A stretch of DNA of 64,000 bases from Ignatzschineria sp. RMDPL8A (GCF_029815055.1 NZ_JAPPWA010000002.1:62001-126000), one strand, 5' to 3'. Shown: positions 26,365-36,269, counted from the first letter of the stretch. Numbers and translations are program-made. Notes: generated by a model not told the origin, from the sequence alone.

Positions 26365-28377
26365 TTACTTCTCGATGAGAACCGCTTGCGGTCTTGAGGG
26401 CGGATTTTCGCGTTGCGCTTTAATAATATTAAAGGCGATCGATCCACCTACGACAATTAGCCCTGCCACATCAGAATAGGTTTCTGGAACGATAAGCATC
26501 AGTGCACCAGCCGCTAAGATGAGGCGTTCGAGAATATTCATGCTTGCTTTAAAGTAGCCTTCCACCGACGCACTGAGCGCGATAATGCCCATGATCGAGG
26601 TGATCGTAATCATCACCATTGAGCTAATGGGTGGGAAGGGGAATTCCGTCACGTTCATGCTCGTTAAGCTCGATACATCGATAAAGAGCATCGCTGGATT
26701 ATAGACAAACATGAAGGGGACGATAAAGCCCGCAAGTGCCAGTTTAAGCGATTGCCAACCGGTCTTCATCGGGTCACCGCCGGCAATGCCTGCACCTGCA
26801 AATGAGGCAAGGGCAACGGGCGGGGTGATATTAGCAAATAGCCCGAAATAGAAGACAAAGAGATGGGCGACAATCACCGGAACGCCCAGCGCTGCGATGG
26901 CAGGTGCGGCCATGGTTGCGGTAATAATATAGGCCGGAATGGATGGAAGGCCCATGCCTAAAATCATCGACGCGATCATCGTTAATAATAGCGTTAAGAG
27001 GAGAGAATCTTTCCCGATGCTGGTGATCATGGAGATCATTACGTTGGCAAATCCGGTGAGACTCACGGTGCCGATAATAATGCCCACCACCGCACAGGCG
27101 GCCATCACTGGAAGGGATTGGCGCGCCCCAGAAATGAGCGCATCGACAATATCTTTAAAACTCATGCGCGTTGATTTTCTAAATTGGCTCACAATCACGC
27201 TGATCACAATGGTATAGAATGCAGCAAAGCTGATCGGTACCGATTTAGAGAGGAAAAAGACCAGCGCAAATATTGGAATCAGAAGATGACCACGTTCAAG
27301 AAGTACCTCTTTTACGCGGGGAAGATCTGCTTTGGGAATTCCTTTAAGATTATCTTTTCCAGCGCGGAAATGGACCTGCGCAATCACGCCAAGATAGTAT
27401 AAAAGTGCGGGGAAAAAGGCTGCCATCGCGATGGTGCTATATTTAACGCCGGTGGTTTCCGCCATAATAAAGGCACTTGCACCCATGATCGGCGGAAGAA
27501 TCTGCCCACCAACGGAGGCACTCGCCTCCACCGCGCCCGCAAAGTTCGCGCTATAGCCCACGCGTTTCATCATCGGAATGGTAAATACCCCGGTTCCCAC
27601 CACGTTTCCAACGGCCGATCCATTAATGCTTCCCATAAAGCCGCTTGAAATCACCGCTACTTTCGCAGGACCGCCCTGTTTATGGCCGGCAAGCGCGAGC
27701 GCTAAATCGTTAAATAGCTGTCCCATGCCGGATTTGGCAAGGAAGGCACCAAAGAGGATAAAGAGGAAGATAAAGGAGACTGATGCCCCGATCGCGGTGG
27801 AGTAGAGTCCTTCGGTTTTAAGGTACATCTGCCCGAAAATATCGCCTAAATCGTACGGACGGGTTAGGAGACGATTGGGCATAAACTCAAAGTGACTGAT
27901 GAAGGGATAGAGCAAGAATGTGAGCGCGAGAATGGGTAAAATCCAGCCCATCACCCGGCGCGCCGCATCGACCACAATCGCCACCGTAATGATTCCAAAG
28001 ACCACATCTAAGGTATTGGGGATCCCACCACGGGTATTCATAATCGCGTCATATTCCATCACCAGATAGCCAAGTGAGGCAAACGCAAGCAGCATTAAAA
28101 TCCAATCATACCAAGGCACTTTCGCACGGTTTTGAGATTGATAGGTTGGGTAGATAAGAAAGATCAGCGCAAGCCCGACCGAGACGTGTGTCGCACGGTA
28201 TAAAAGTTGCGGCATGGGATAATAGGTGGTGTAGAGATGAAAAACGGAGTAGAAAAGCGCGAGCGCGGCAATAAAGAGCGCCACGGTTTTGTTCTGCGGT
28301 GCACGGGTCACCGATTCACGGTCGAACTTTTCTAAAATCGTTTGCTCATCGGCCACCTTCGGGGTTGAATGTGTCAT
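26365..28377 (-). CDS. TAXI-type TRAP transporter, fused small and large permease
   Basis: 670 residues with many hydrophobic segments. The N-terminal part is the DctQ-like four-helix domain, the rest the DctM-like permease, with GGQILPPIMGASAFIMAE and the paired GLPSIPAYI-type loops typical of fused TAXI TRAP permeases. It imports an organic acid or amino acid driven by a sodium gradient together with its binding protein. Its start overlaps the DUF1850 gene by 32 bases, so the three genes form one operon. The substrate is unknown. Confidence 0.9.
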   Translation of the reverse strand: MTHSTPKVADEQTILEKFDRESVTRAPQNKTVALFIAALALFYSVFHLYTTYYPMPQLLYRATHVSVGLALIFLIYPTYQSQNRAKVPWYDWILMLLAFASLGYLVMEYDAIMNTRGGIPNTLDVVFGIITVAIVVDAARRVMGWILPILALTFLLYPFISHFEFMPNRLLTRPYDLGDIFGQMYLKTEGLYSTAIGASVSFIFLFILFGAFLAKSGMGQLFNDLALALAGHKQGGPAKVAVISSGFMGSINGSAVGNVVGTGVFTIPMMKRVGYSANFAGAVEASASVGGQILPPIMGASAFIMAETTGVKYSTIAMAAFFPALLYYLGVIAQVHFRAGKDNLKGIPKADLPRVKEVLLERGHLLIPIFALVFFLSKSVPISFAAFYTIVISVIVSQFRKSTRMSFKDIVDALISGARQSLPVMAACAVVGIIIGTVSLTGFANVMISMITSIGKDSLLLTLLLTMIASMILGMGLPSIPAYIITATMAAPAIAALGVPVIVAHLFVFYFGLFANITPPVALASFAGAGIAGGDPMKTGWQSLKLALAGFIVPFMFVYNPAMLFIDVSSLTSMNVTEFPFPPISSMVMITITSIMGIIALSASVEGYFKASMNILERLILAAGALMLIVPETYSDVAGLIVVGGSIAFNIIKAQRENPPSRPQAVLIEK

Positions 28378-28858
28378 GACAAGAATCCTTTAATAACAAT
28401 GTCCATAGCGGAGATTTTTGAACAGAAAACTCCATTTCTGAATAATCATCAAATTGCTCGTAAAGCGTAAAAGGCGCGTTCCCTAGATAAATCGTTGACG
28501 CCACATTACGCGAGACAATCCAATGGATCTGAGGGATTTTAAGATCCGTTTCATACTCCACAAATCCCTCATAATTTGAAACGAGCGTGCCACTGCTCGG
28601 TGTCCCTGCGCCAAAGGTTTTAAACTTCGAACGCACTAGCCGAAATCCCGCTTTTTCCACACGATAGGACTCAATCCAGCGTTCGCGCTCCACAGAGTGA
28701 ATCCACGCAAGATCAAAGGTCGAATCGGTAAAATAGCAGCGAAAATCGCCTGAGGTCACCTTGGCAATGGTGACGGGATAATTTGACAAAAAAAGAGGGA
28801 ACGCTGCGATCAGCGCCCCCTTCAGTAAACGAGTGCGCTTACTATTTGTTTTGCTCAT
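28346..28858 (-). CDS. DUF1850 protein of the TAXI-TRAP operon
   Basis: 170 residues starting MSKTNSKRTRLLKGAL, a short basic start and hydrophobic segment (signal or anchor). The WIHSVERERWIESYRV block and GAGTPSSG match DUF1850, small exported proteins that are found next to TAXI-type permeases. The start at 28858 overlaps the binding-protein stop by 17 bases; an upstream in-frame ATG at 28894 is less likely. Role unknown; a transporter accessory is the natural guess from context. Confidence 0.75.
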   Translation of the reverse strand: MSKTNSKRTRLLKGALIAAFPLFLSNYPVTIAKVTSGDFRCYFTDSTFDLAWIHSVERERWIESYRVEKAGFRLVRSKFKTFGAGTPSSGTLVSNYEGFVEYETDLKIPQIHWIVSRNVASTIYLGNAPFTLYEQFDDYSEMEFSVQKSPLWTLLLKDSCHDTFNPEGGR

Positions 28859-29825
28859 CGTAGTATTTTTTCGCGCCCGGGTGGATCGGTGCAACCATCC
28901 CGTTTTGAGCCGCTTCGAGTGAGATATCTTTCACCGCTTGGTGAGAGTTTCTCAGCTGGCCTAAGCTATCGAAAAAGGTTTTTGTGAGTTTATACACATC
29001 GTCTTCACTTAAATCGGCGCGTACCGCTAAGGCGTTCATGATCGCAGCCGTTGCAATGGGTTCGGCGTTACCATAGGTGTTCGCAGGAATCTCCATCGCG
29101 GTGAAATAGGGTTTATCTTGGGCAATCTTTTCCACCATTTCAGGACGAATGGTCACAAGTTTTAGGTCAAATCCTTGTTCAAGCTCCATGAGCGACGCAT
29201 TTGGTAATCCGCTGGTTAAGAACGCCGCATCAATTCGGCCCGCTTTAAGCGCATCCGCCGCTTCTGCATAACCTAGATAATCGACGCGAAGATCGTTATA
29301 GGTGATGCCGTGCCCGTTTAAAAGGGTGCGAGCATTCACTTCAACGCCGGAGTTTTGGTCACCAACGGCGACGCGTTTGCCTTTAAGATCATCGAGGGTT
29401 TCGATGCCAGAGCGTTTTGAGGTGACGACCTGCACAAAGTTCGGATAGAGCACTGCCATCTGATTGACGTTCTCAATTTTATTGGGGAAAGGGCCTTCGC
29501 CGTTTACCGCTTGGCTTAATACGTCGCTCATTAAGAATGCCATCTCCGCTTTTCCTTGGTGGATCAAGTTGATGTTCTCAACTGATGCGCCAGTGGTTTG
29601 CGTTTTAGAGTTGGTTTTATGTTTATCGGCGTAAATTTCGCTCAGCGTGGTGGCGATAATGTTATACGGCCCTGATGCACCGCCCGTTGCGATGGTGACA
29701 AAGCGTGAGTTGACTTTGCTTGCGTCCGCGTCAGCACTTGGCGCCGCGTCATCGTTTGAACAAGCTGCTAAAAGCGCTACTGCACTCACCATTAATATAC
29801 TTTTCTTAACAAAGTTAAAAGCCAT
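28842..29825 (-). CDS. TAXI-family TRAP solute-binding lipoprotein
   Basis: 327 residues. The N-terminus has a hydrophobic segment ending in the lipobox LLAAC followed by an acidic linker, so it is predicted to be lipid-anchored. The body has FVTIATGGASGPYNIIATTL, the TAXI signature (TGG-x2-G-x-Y), and GKRVAVGDQNSG. It captures the ligand and delivers it to the downstream permease. First gene of the three-gene operon. Confidence 0.9.
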   Translation of the reverse strand: MAFNFVKKSILMVSAVALLAACSNDDAAPSADADASKVNSRFVTIATGGASGPYNIIATTLSEIYADKHKTNSKTQTTGASVENINLIHQGKAEMAFLMSDVLSQAVNGEGPFPNKIENVNQMAVLYPNFVQVVTSKRSGIETLDDLKGKRVAVGDQNSGVEVNARTLLNGHGITYNDLRVDYLGYAEAADALKAGRIDAAFLTSGLPNASLMELEQGFDLKLVTIRPEMVEKIAQDKPYFTAMEIPANTYGNAEPIATAAIMNALAVRADLSEDDVYKLTKTFFDSLGQLRNSHQAVKDISLEAAQNGMVAPIHPGAKKYYDEQNK

Positions 29826-30234
29826 TGTTTCCCCCCTGAATTGGTTTATTAATTTTTTTGAAGCGTATCTCTCTTATATAACGGATTAATTGCGAAAGAT
29901 CAAAAATAAAAATATTTAATATGGAAAATCAACTGGTTACCCCTATTTTGTGTGAGTTTTTGTAAAAAAAGAAAATTAAAAACATTTTAAATCAACATAT
30001 TAATGGGGTTATTGAAAATAATTCCTAAGTTGCATTGACATTTGAATAAGAATGATAATAATTATCAATACGATTTAAGATTAAATGCTATGTATCACTT
30101 ACATTGTTTATAGAACGATTGGGGTATCGAGGCGATAGGCCATAAACAGTGGGTGAGCTTAGCATTAAGTAAATTTATATATAAGCATTAAAAATTTCAC
30201 GTTAAATGTATTGATAAATGGATAAGGACTTAGC
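29826..30234. other. Divergent intergenic region with Fur box
   Basis: 409 AT-rich bases between the TAXI operon and the TonB receptor gene. It contains TTGACA at 30035-30040 and the Fur site described separately. No convincing gene is present; a 14-codon frame at about 29920 is not supported. Confidence 0.6.
30053..30067. promoter_or_regulatory. Fur box
   Basis: TGATAATAATTATCA is a perfect 7-1-7 inverted repeat matching the Fur consensus TGATAAT-N-ATTATCA. It begins 13 bases after a TTGACA -35 element, so Fur-Fe2+ would cover the receptor promoter and repress in iron-replete cells. The TonB receptor starts 168 bases downstream. Confidence 0.88.
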
Positions 30235-32274
30235 ATGAGTAACGCAGCGACACCGATGAAACGCACCCTTTTGAGCATGATGGTGCTCGGGGCTCTTTTA
30301 ACAGGCGCCGCCCAGGCCGATGAGCCAATTGATGAGCAGCTTGATGATCAGATTGAAGAGAAAAGCACACAAAGCAACAGCGTCAGCACACCGAAAGCGG
30401 ATATTGATCTATCGCGCGTGGTGGTGACTGCGGGCGGATTTGCCCAAGAGGTGAAAGAGGCACCGGCATCGATTTCGCTTGTGTCCAATAAAGAGCTTGA
30501 GACAAAACCGTTTCGCGATGTGACCGATGCGTTAAAAGATATTCCCGGCGTTAGCGTGACCGGCGGTGGCGGAAGTACGGATATCAGCATTCGTGGGATG
30601 GCGCCGCAATATACCTTAATGCTGATTGATGGTCGCCGAATGAGTTCTCGTGCCACTCGCCCTAACAGTGATGGCAGTGGGATTGAGCAGGGCTGGATTC
30701 CCCCGCTTGCGGCGATTGAGCGCATTGAAGTGGTACGTGGACCGATGTCATCGCGCTATGGTTCCGATGCGATGGGTGGGGTGATTAACGTGATCACGAA
30801 AAAAGTCGCCGATGAGTGGGGCGGCAGCCTTCGCTTGGAATCGACGCTTCAAGAAGATTCCGATGCGGGCAATATGAATACGGTGGATTTTTATCTCAAT
30901 GGTCCGATCATGAAGGAGCGTTTGGGGCTTCAGCTCTATGGTAAATATTCTGATCGTTCAGAAGATAAGTATATGACGGGCTTCCCCGAACAGCGCATTG
31001 AAAATTTAAACGGGAAACTCACCTTTGTTCCGGTCGATGGGCATACCCTTGAATTGACGGCGGGCGTTGGGCTTCAAAAACGCTTTGCTACTAAAAACCA
31101 AACCAGTGCGCGCGGCAGTGAGCATAAATCAAAACGTACCCATGGATCGCTTCGTTATTTAGGTGAGTGGGACAATGGCGTGACCAGTGATATCGCGTTC
31201 AGCCACGAAAAAACCGATAACTATGTGCGCAAAATGATTGTGGATAACTACGTTGTCGATGGTAATGTGATCATTCCACTTGGTAGCCACACGGTGACCG
31301 TTGGCGGGCAATACCGTAAAGAGAAATTGGAAGATCAGGGCAATCAATTTAATCCCGATCTTGTGAAGATTGATCGCTATAGCTATGCCGGATTTATTGA
31401 AGATGAGTGGTGGATTACTGATTCCTTCTCATTAACGGCGGGACTTCGCTACGATAAAGATGAAAACTACGGTGGTAACTTAAATCCGCGAATCTACGGG
31501 GTGTGGAATATTAATGATGAGTTCACCATGAAAGGGGGAATCTCAACCGGATTTACCGCACCTGGCCTTCGTCAAGTGGTAGCCGATTGGGGACAAGTCA
31601 CCGGTGGCGGAACTCGCGATGGTATGATCTTAGGGAACCCCGATCTTCAGCCAGAAAAGAGCACCAACTATGAGTTAAGCCTTAACTACTCAAATGATTA
31701 TGGCGTAAACGCAAGTGTAACGGGCTTTTACACCAATTTTAAAGATAAAATCCAGCTGATGACGCTCTGCGATGATGAAAGTAATCAAGGGCAGTGTGTT
31801 GCGCCAAATGGTGAAGGATTTGATCTCATTCAAAAACGTTTTAATATCGATAAGGCTGAGTTAAAAGGGCTTGAATTAGCACTCTCCATGCCGATCAATG
31901 AGTTTGTCAGCGTGAATGGTAGCTACACCTACACCAAAACCAAGCAAAAAACCGGTGAGCATAAAGGTGATCCATTAACGGGCGTGCCTGAGCATCAATT
32001 TAACCTTGGTGTGGATTGGGACATTAACGAAAAAACCCAAGTCTGGGCGAAAGCGCGTTACAACGGTAAAGAGTATCAAATGAAAAAAGGCGTGGCCGGT
32101 AAACGCAATGACAGTTTCACTACGTTTGATCTTGGCGCGTCCTATAAATTTAGCGACGATGCGACGCTTTATGCGGGTATCTATAATGTCGGTAACAAGA
32201 AAATTCGTGAGATCGATCATGGTTATACGCAAGATGGCCGCCGTTATTGGGTGGGTGTGAATGTGGATTTCTAA
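30235..32274 (+). CDS. TonB-dependent outer-membrane siderophore receptor (FepA/IrgA-like)
   Basis: 679 residues. Signal peptide ending AAQADE, a TonB-box-like SRVVVTAG near residue 60, and a plug domain with SISLVSNKELE, DISIRGM and IERIEVVRGPMSSRYG; a 22-strand barrel follows and ends in aromatic VDF as outer-membrane proteins do. The block around the RPNSDG loop and WIPPLAAIERIEV resembles catecholate-siderophore receptors of the FepA/IrgA group. A Fur box upstream supports iron uptake. No TonB/ExbBD or siderophore synthesis genes are in the window. The ligand is an inference. Confidence 0.88.
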   Translation: MSNAATPMKRTLLSMMVLGALLTGAAQADEPIDEQLDDQIEEKSTQSNSVSTPKADIDLSRVVVTAGGFAQEVKEAPASISLVSNKELETKPFRDVTDALKDIPGVSVTGGGGSTDISIRGMAPQYTLMLIDGRRMSSRATRPNSDGSGIEQGWIPPLAAIERIEVVRGPMSSRYGSDAMGGVINVITKKVADEWGGSLRLESTLQEDSDAGNMNTVDFYLNGPIMKERLGLQLYGKYSDRSEDKYMTGFPEQRIENLNGKLTFVPVDGHTLELTAGVGLQKRFATKNQTSARGSEHKSKRTHGSLRYLGEWDNGVTSDIAFSHEKTDNYVRKMIVDNYVVDGNVIIPLGSHTVTVGGQYRKEKLEDQGNQFNPDLVKIDRYSYAGFIEDEWWITDSFSLTAGLRYDKDENYGGNLNPRIYGVWNINDEFTMKGGISTGFTAPGLRQVVADWGQVTGGGTRDGMILGNPDLQPEKSTNYELSLNYSNDYGVNASVTGFYTNFKDKIQLMTLCDDESNQGQCVAPNGEGFDLIQKRFNIDKAELKGLELALSMPINEFVSVNGSYTYTKTKQKTGEHKGDPLTGVPEHQFNLGVDWDINEKTQVWAKARYNGKEYQMKKGVAGKRNDSFTTFDLGASYKFSDDATLYAGIYNVGNKKIREIDHGYTQDGRRYWVGVNVDF

Positions 32275-32370
32275 GCGTGCATTGGCACTACGATGAAATT
32301 TTGTTGGCATCAATCGGTGACAAAATGATATTAAACGATATTTTTTAAATCGGTTTACGCTACAATGTGA

Positions 32371-32397
32371 AGCGGGTACAGAGAGTATCCGCTTTTT
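32371..32397 (+). terminator. Terminator of the TonB receptor gene
   Basis: AGCGGGTAC, 4-base loop region, GTATCCGCT with one G-U pair, then five T. Confidence 0.75.
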
Positions 32398-32516
32398 CGT
32401 TAAGTTTCATCGATGTTTATCGATTTGGCTTCCTGAGAATCTCTCCCTATAATAGAGAATCCTATTTAAATGACGGCGTTAATCGGCCGTTATATTATTG
32501 ACGAGACCCCTCATTC

Positions 32517-33551
32517 ATGCGCATTCAAGCCGATCAGTTACCGCAATTACTTCCCCAAAATTCTGCGTGGCGCGGACTTTTGGTCGCGGGCGATGAACCC
32601 TATTTGGTCATCGAGGCGCAGGATTTTGTACGGCATTTTTTACGGGATCAAGCGGGCTTTTTAGAGCGGGATCTCTTTGAGGTGGCTAGCGGATTTGATT
32701 GGAATGATTTTCGTGAATCAACGCAGAGTCTTTCGCTCTTTTCTGAACGAAAAATTGTAGAACTCCGCTTTCAAAATCGCCCCGATACCGTGGCGCAGCG
32801 GCACCTACTTGAATATTTCGAAAACCCCTCCCCCGATATATTCCTACTAGTGAGCGTTCCGCGCTTAACGAATCAACAGCTGAAAGCCAAATGGGCGGAC
32901 GCTTTTGATAAAAAGGGCGCAGTGATGCCGATCTATCCGCCGCGACCTTATGAATATCCCCGCTGGATTGTCGCTCGTGCCCGTCAAAAAGGATTGAGGC
33001 TTTCGGATGATGCGATCGATCTTTTAGCGGTTCATAATGAGGGGAATCTCTTTTCGGTGATGCAAGAGCTCGATTATCTTGCGCTCTTTTATGGCAATGA
33101 TCCGGTAAGCGGAGAGGGTCTAAAAGAGGCGTTGACGCAAAGCTCGCGGTTTATCACTTTTGATCTTGGCGATGCGCTATTGGCCGGCGATATTGAGCGA
33201 ATTTTCCGCATTATTGATGGCCTTCGTGAAGAGGGAGAGCCGGCCACTCTTGTCAACTGGGTGCTCCACAAAGAGATCGCAACTCTTGGCATGATGAAAG
33301 CGGAACTTGATAATGGTGCACCGATGCAAGAGGTACTGAAAAGTGTGTGGCAAAATAAACGCCCGCTCTATCAAGGGGCACTGAGACGATTTTCGCCCAA
33401 ATTGTGGCAACATTTAGCGGAGATGCTCGTCCAGATCGATGAAGCGATCAAAGGGGAGTTGAAAGAAGATCCTTGGAATGCTATTTTGCGCGTCTCTTTT
33501 GCGTTAGCAGGCAAACGCCTCCTTTCGCTAAGTGCCACGGTGACGCCTTAA
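32517..33551 (+). CDS. holA: DNA polymerase III delta subunit
   Basis: 344 residues. An AAA+-like N-terminal part with LLVAGDEPYLVIEAQDFVR, SLFSERKIVELR and a C-terminal clamp-loader domain including FDLGDALLAGD and LLNWV-like helices. It opens the beta clamp in the clamp loader. lptE and leuS, its usual upstream partners, are absent. holA is followed closely by scpB. Confidence 0.92.
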   Translation: MRIQADQLPQLLPQNSAWRGLLVAGDEPYLVIEAQDFVRHFLRDQAGFLERDLFEVASGFDWNDFRESTQSLSLFSERKIVELRFQNRPDTVAQRHLLEYFENPSPDIFLLVSVPRLTNQQLKAKWADAFDKKGAVMPIYPPRPYEYPRWIVARARQKGLRLSDDAIDLLAVHNEGNLFSVMQELDYLALFYGNDPVSGEGLKEALTQSSRFITFDLGDALLAGDIERIFRIIDGLREEGEPATLVNWVLHKEIATLGMMKAELDNGAPMQEVLKSVWQNKRPLYQGALRRFSPKLWQHLAEMLVQIDEAIKGELKEDPWNAILRVSFALAGKRLLSLSATVTP

Positions 33552-33581
33552 TTAAATCAACCAAAATTGAGGGATAACGCC

Positions 33582-34202
33582 ATGAGTGATGCACTTTTTC
33601 ATGAAACGCACAACAAGGATAGTTTTATGCAGTTAGATGCGATGGTGGAAGCGGTATTAATGGCCGCAAAAGCCCCTCTTACCATTAATGATTTATGCGA
33701 TATTTTTAGAGAAAACGGCATCAGCAATGATGAGATGACCGAGGTGCTCGAAGCGCTCCAAGAGACTTTGTCGGGGCGGGGTGTTGAGCTGGTGGAAGTG
33801 GCAAGTGGTTGGCGTCTTCAAGTGCCGGCGCGCTATAACCATTGGGTGGAGCGTCTTTTTGAAGAGCGTCAAGAGCGCTACAGTTCAGCCCTTTTTGAAA
33901 CGCTTGCGCTTATTGCCTATCAGCAACCAGTTACCCGCGGGGAGATTGAATCGGTGCGCGGCGTTGCGGTGAGTACCAATATTATTCGCACTCTTGAAGA
34001 GCGTGAATGGATTAAGGTGGTGGGCCGTAAAGAAACGCCCGGTCGCCCACTTTTATATGCCACAACTGAAAAATTTCTCGATGATTTTAATCTCAAAAGT
34101 TTGGAAGAGTTGCCACTTCTTGAAGATTCTATTTTGCTCGATGAAGCGAAACAGCGTGAAGTGGAATTTAATGAGACGCAAACACGGCCCGCCTCGGCGT
34201 AA
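33582..34202 (+). CDS. scpB: Segregation and condensation protein B
   Basis: 206 residues with two winged-helix domains: MVEAVLMAAKAPLTINDL and ALFETLALIAYQQPVTRGEIE, the family hallmark. ScpB joins ScpA and Smc in the condensin complex. The ATG at 33582 has GAGGG nine bases upstream and is preferred over a TTG at 33567. scpA is not adjacent, which is unusual. Confidence 0.93.
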   Translation: MSDALFHETHNKDSFMQLDAMVEAVLMAAKAPLTINDLCDIFRENGISNDEMTEVLEALQETLSGRGVELVEVASGWRLQVPARYNHWVERLFEERQERYSSALFETLALIAYQQPVTRGEIESVRGVAVSTNIIRTLEEREWIKVVGRKETPGRPLLYATTEKFLDDFNLKSLEELPLLEDSILLDEAKQREVEFNETQTRPASA

Positions 34203-34273
34203 AAATAAAATCTGCTTAACCGGCTCGATTCTTCTATACTGATTCTTTTAATATCAAACACAACAAAGGGTCT

Positions 34274-35554
34274 ATGTTCAAACCATTATCCCTCTATATC
34301 GGCCTGCGTTACACGGCTGCAAAACGGAAAAACAATTTCATCTCATTTATCTCATTTGTCTCGATTGGAGGCATTGCGCTCGGCGTGATGACGATGATTG
34401 TGGTGCTCTCGGTGATGAATGGCTTCCAAAAAGAGGTGGCTGAAAAGAGTACTGAGATGGCCTTTCATAATCAGGTAATGAGTGATACGGGCAAATTGTC
34501 CGATTGGCAGCGACTGCTCGATCTGCCGGAAAAGATTCCCAATGTGATTGGCGCAGCGCCGTTTGTGAAGAGTCAGGGGCTTGTTAATGCCGATGGCGAT
34601 ATGAAGCCGGTGCTTATTTTTGGCGTCGATGGCGCGTATGAAGGGGCGGTCTCCAATGTTAATGACGCGGTGAAAACCATTGAAGAGGGTGCGTGGAAAG
34701 CGGCGGATTTTACCCTGTTACAGGAGGGGGAATTTGGCATTATTTTAGGCAAGAGTCTTGCGACGGATTTCCGCGTGACGATTGGTGATTATGTCTCGCT
34801 TGTTACCTCCGATATTAATGTCACTGTCGTTGGCGCCTCGCCGCGGTTAAAGCGCTTTAAAGTGGTTGGGCTCTATGAGGCGGGGCTTTATGATTATGAA
34901 AAGAGCCATGTTTTTGTCCATTTAGAGGATGCGGCGCGCCTCGCTAAACTGCCGAAAGGCGATGTCAGCGGGATTCGTCTTAAACTTGAAAACCCGATGC
35001 GAGCCCACGATACGGCGCTTGCGGTACAGCGCTATCTTGGCTTTGATAATGATCTTACGGTCTATACTTGGATCGATCAATTCTCTGCGATCTATAAGAT
35101 GATCGAGATCGAAAAGATCACCATGTTTATTATTATGAGCCTCATTGTGGCGGTGGCGGTGTTTAATGTGGTGTCGATGCTGGTGATGGTGGTGACGGAA
35201 AAACGCTCGGAAATTGCGATTTTACGCACGCTCGGCATGCGCCCGCGCAGCATTATGTTTATCTTTATGGTGCAAGGCACCTTTATTGGCTTTTTTGGGG
35301 CGTTGATCGGGATTGTGCTTGGGGTGTTAATCGCTTCAAATGTACAGCCGATCGTCCATTTTGTGGAAAATCTGCTGGGTAAAACGATCTTTGAACCGAG
35401 CGTCTATCCGGTGTCGGAAATCCCCTCGCTCATTTTGGCAGGGGATGTCTTTTTAGTGTCGGGTATTGCGTTTATCTTAGCGAGCTTAGCGACGCTCTAT
35501 CCTGCGTGGAAAGCGGCACGCACTCAACCGGCGGAGGCGCTACGTTATGAATAA
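34274..35554 (+). CDS. lolF: Lipoprotein-releasing ABC permease, single LolC/LolE type (LolF)
   Basis: 426 residues with the LolC/E plan: helix 1 after a short cytoplasmic start (LYIGLRYTAAKRKNNFISFI), a large periplasmic domain (about 50-275) and three C-terminal helices ending with PAEALRYE. It extracts outer-membrane lipoproteins from the inner membrane for LolA. Only one permease gene accompanies lolD, so a homodimer (LolF) is inferred rather than the LolCDE heteromer. It overlaps lolD by eight bases. Confidence 0.9.
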   Translation: MFKPLSLYIGLRYTAAKRKNNFISFISFVSIGGIALGVMTMIVVLSVMNGFQKEVAEKSTEMAFHNQVMSDTGKLSDWQRLLDLPEKIPNVIGAAPFVKSQGLVNADGDMKPVLIFGVDGAYEGAVSNVNDAVKTIEEGAWKAADFTLLQEGEFGIILGKSLATDFRVTIGDYVSLVTSDINVTVVGASPRLKRFKVVGLYEAGLYDYEKSHVFVHLEDAARLAKLPKGDVSGIRLKLENPMRAHDTALAVQRYLGFDNDLTVYTWIDQFSAIYKMIEIEKITMFIIMSLIVAVAVFNVVSMLVMVVTEKRSEIAILRTLGMRPRSIMFIFMVQGTFIGFFGALIGIVLGVLIASNVQPIVHFVENLLGKTIFEPSVYPVSEIPSLILAGDVFLVSGIAFILASLATLYPAWKAARTQPAEALRYE

Positions 35555-36233
35555 TGAGATCGTATTACGAGCGGTCAATCTCTCGAAATCATACTTTGAT
35601 CAAAAGCATGAGGTGGAGGTGTTTCGCGATATCAATCTTGAAGTGCGCCGTGGTGAAAAGATCGCCATTGTCGGCGCGTCAGGATCGGGAAAAAGTACGT
35701 TGATGCACATTCTTTCGGGGCTTGATCGCCCAACGCGCGGCGATGTCTATCTTAAAGAGGTGCACTTTAATGTGGCATCTGAAGCCAAACGTGGGGTGCT
35801 CCGTAATCAACATTTAGGCTTTATCTATCAATTTCACCATCTATTACCGGATTTTACTGCGCTCGATAATGTGGCAATTCCACTAGTGATTGGGGGATTG
35901 TCGGTTAAAGCAGCGCGGGTTGAGGCGGATCGATTACTCCATCGCGTGGGTCTTTCGCACAGATTAACTCATAAACCTTCCGCACTTTCCGGCGGTGAGC
36001 GTCAGCGAGTCGCGATTGCAAGGGCACTTGTCACAAAGCCCGCGGCCGTTCTTGCTGATGAACCGACGGGGAATCTCGATGAAGAGAATGCGCGGGCGGT
36101 ATTTGAGCTTTTATGTGAAATGAATGATGAATTTGGAACGGCGTTACTGGTGGTTACGCACGATCGCAGCCTCGCGGCGAAGATGGATCGTTGCTGGGAG
36201 ATGCGTGATTTTGGATTATCTCAACAGCTATAA
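35547..36233 (+). CDS. lolD: Lipoprotein-releasing ABC ATPase LolD
   Basis: 228 residues. Walker A GASGSGKST, Q-loop region, signature LSGGERQR, Walker B AVLADEPTGNLD and the H-loop VVTHD. MacB/LolD-type ATPase powering its upstream neighbour, with which it overlaps. Confidence 0.94.
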   Translation: MNNEIVLRAVNLSKSYFDQKHEVEVFRDINLEVRRGEKIAIVGASGSGKSTLMHILSGLDRPTRGDVYLKEVHFNVASEAKRGVLRNQHLGFIYQFHHLLPDFTALDNVAIPLVIGGLSVKAARVEADRLLHRVGLSHRLTHKPSALSGGERQRVAIARALVTKPAAVLADEPTGNLDEENARAVFELLCEMNDEFGTALLVVTHDRSLAAKMDRCWEMRDFGLSQQL

Positions 36234-36269
36234 GATTGGCAAATAAATAAAAAGGACAAAAAAGGCGTG

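Noticed and set aside
30348-30725. Antisense 125-codon frame in the TonB receptor
   Set aside because: Mirror of the receptor coding strand; no start signal or family.
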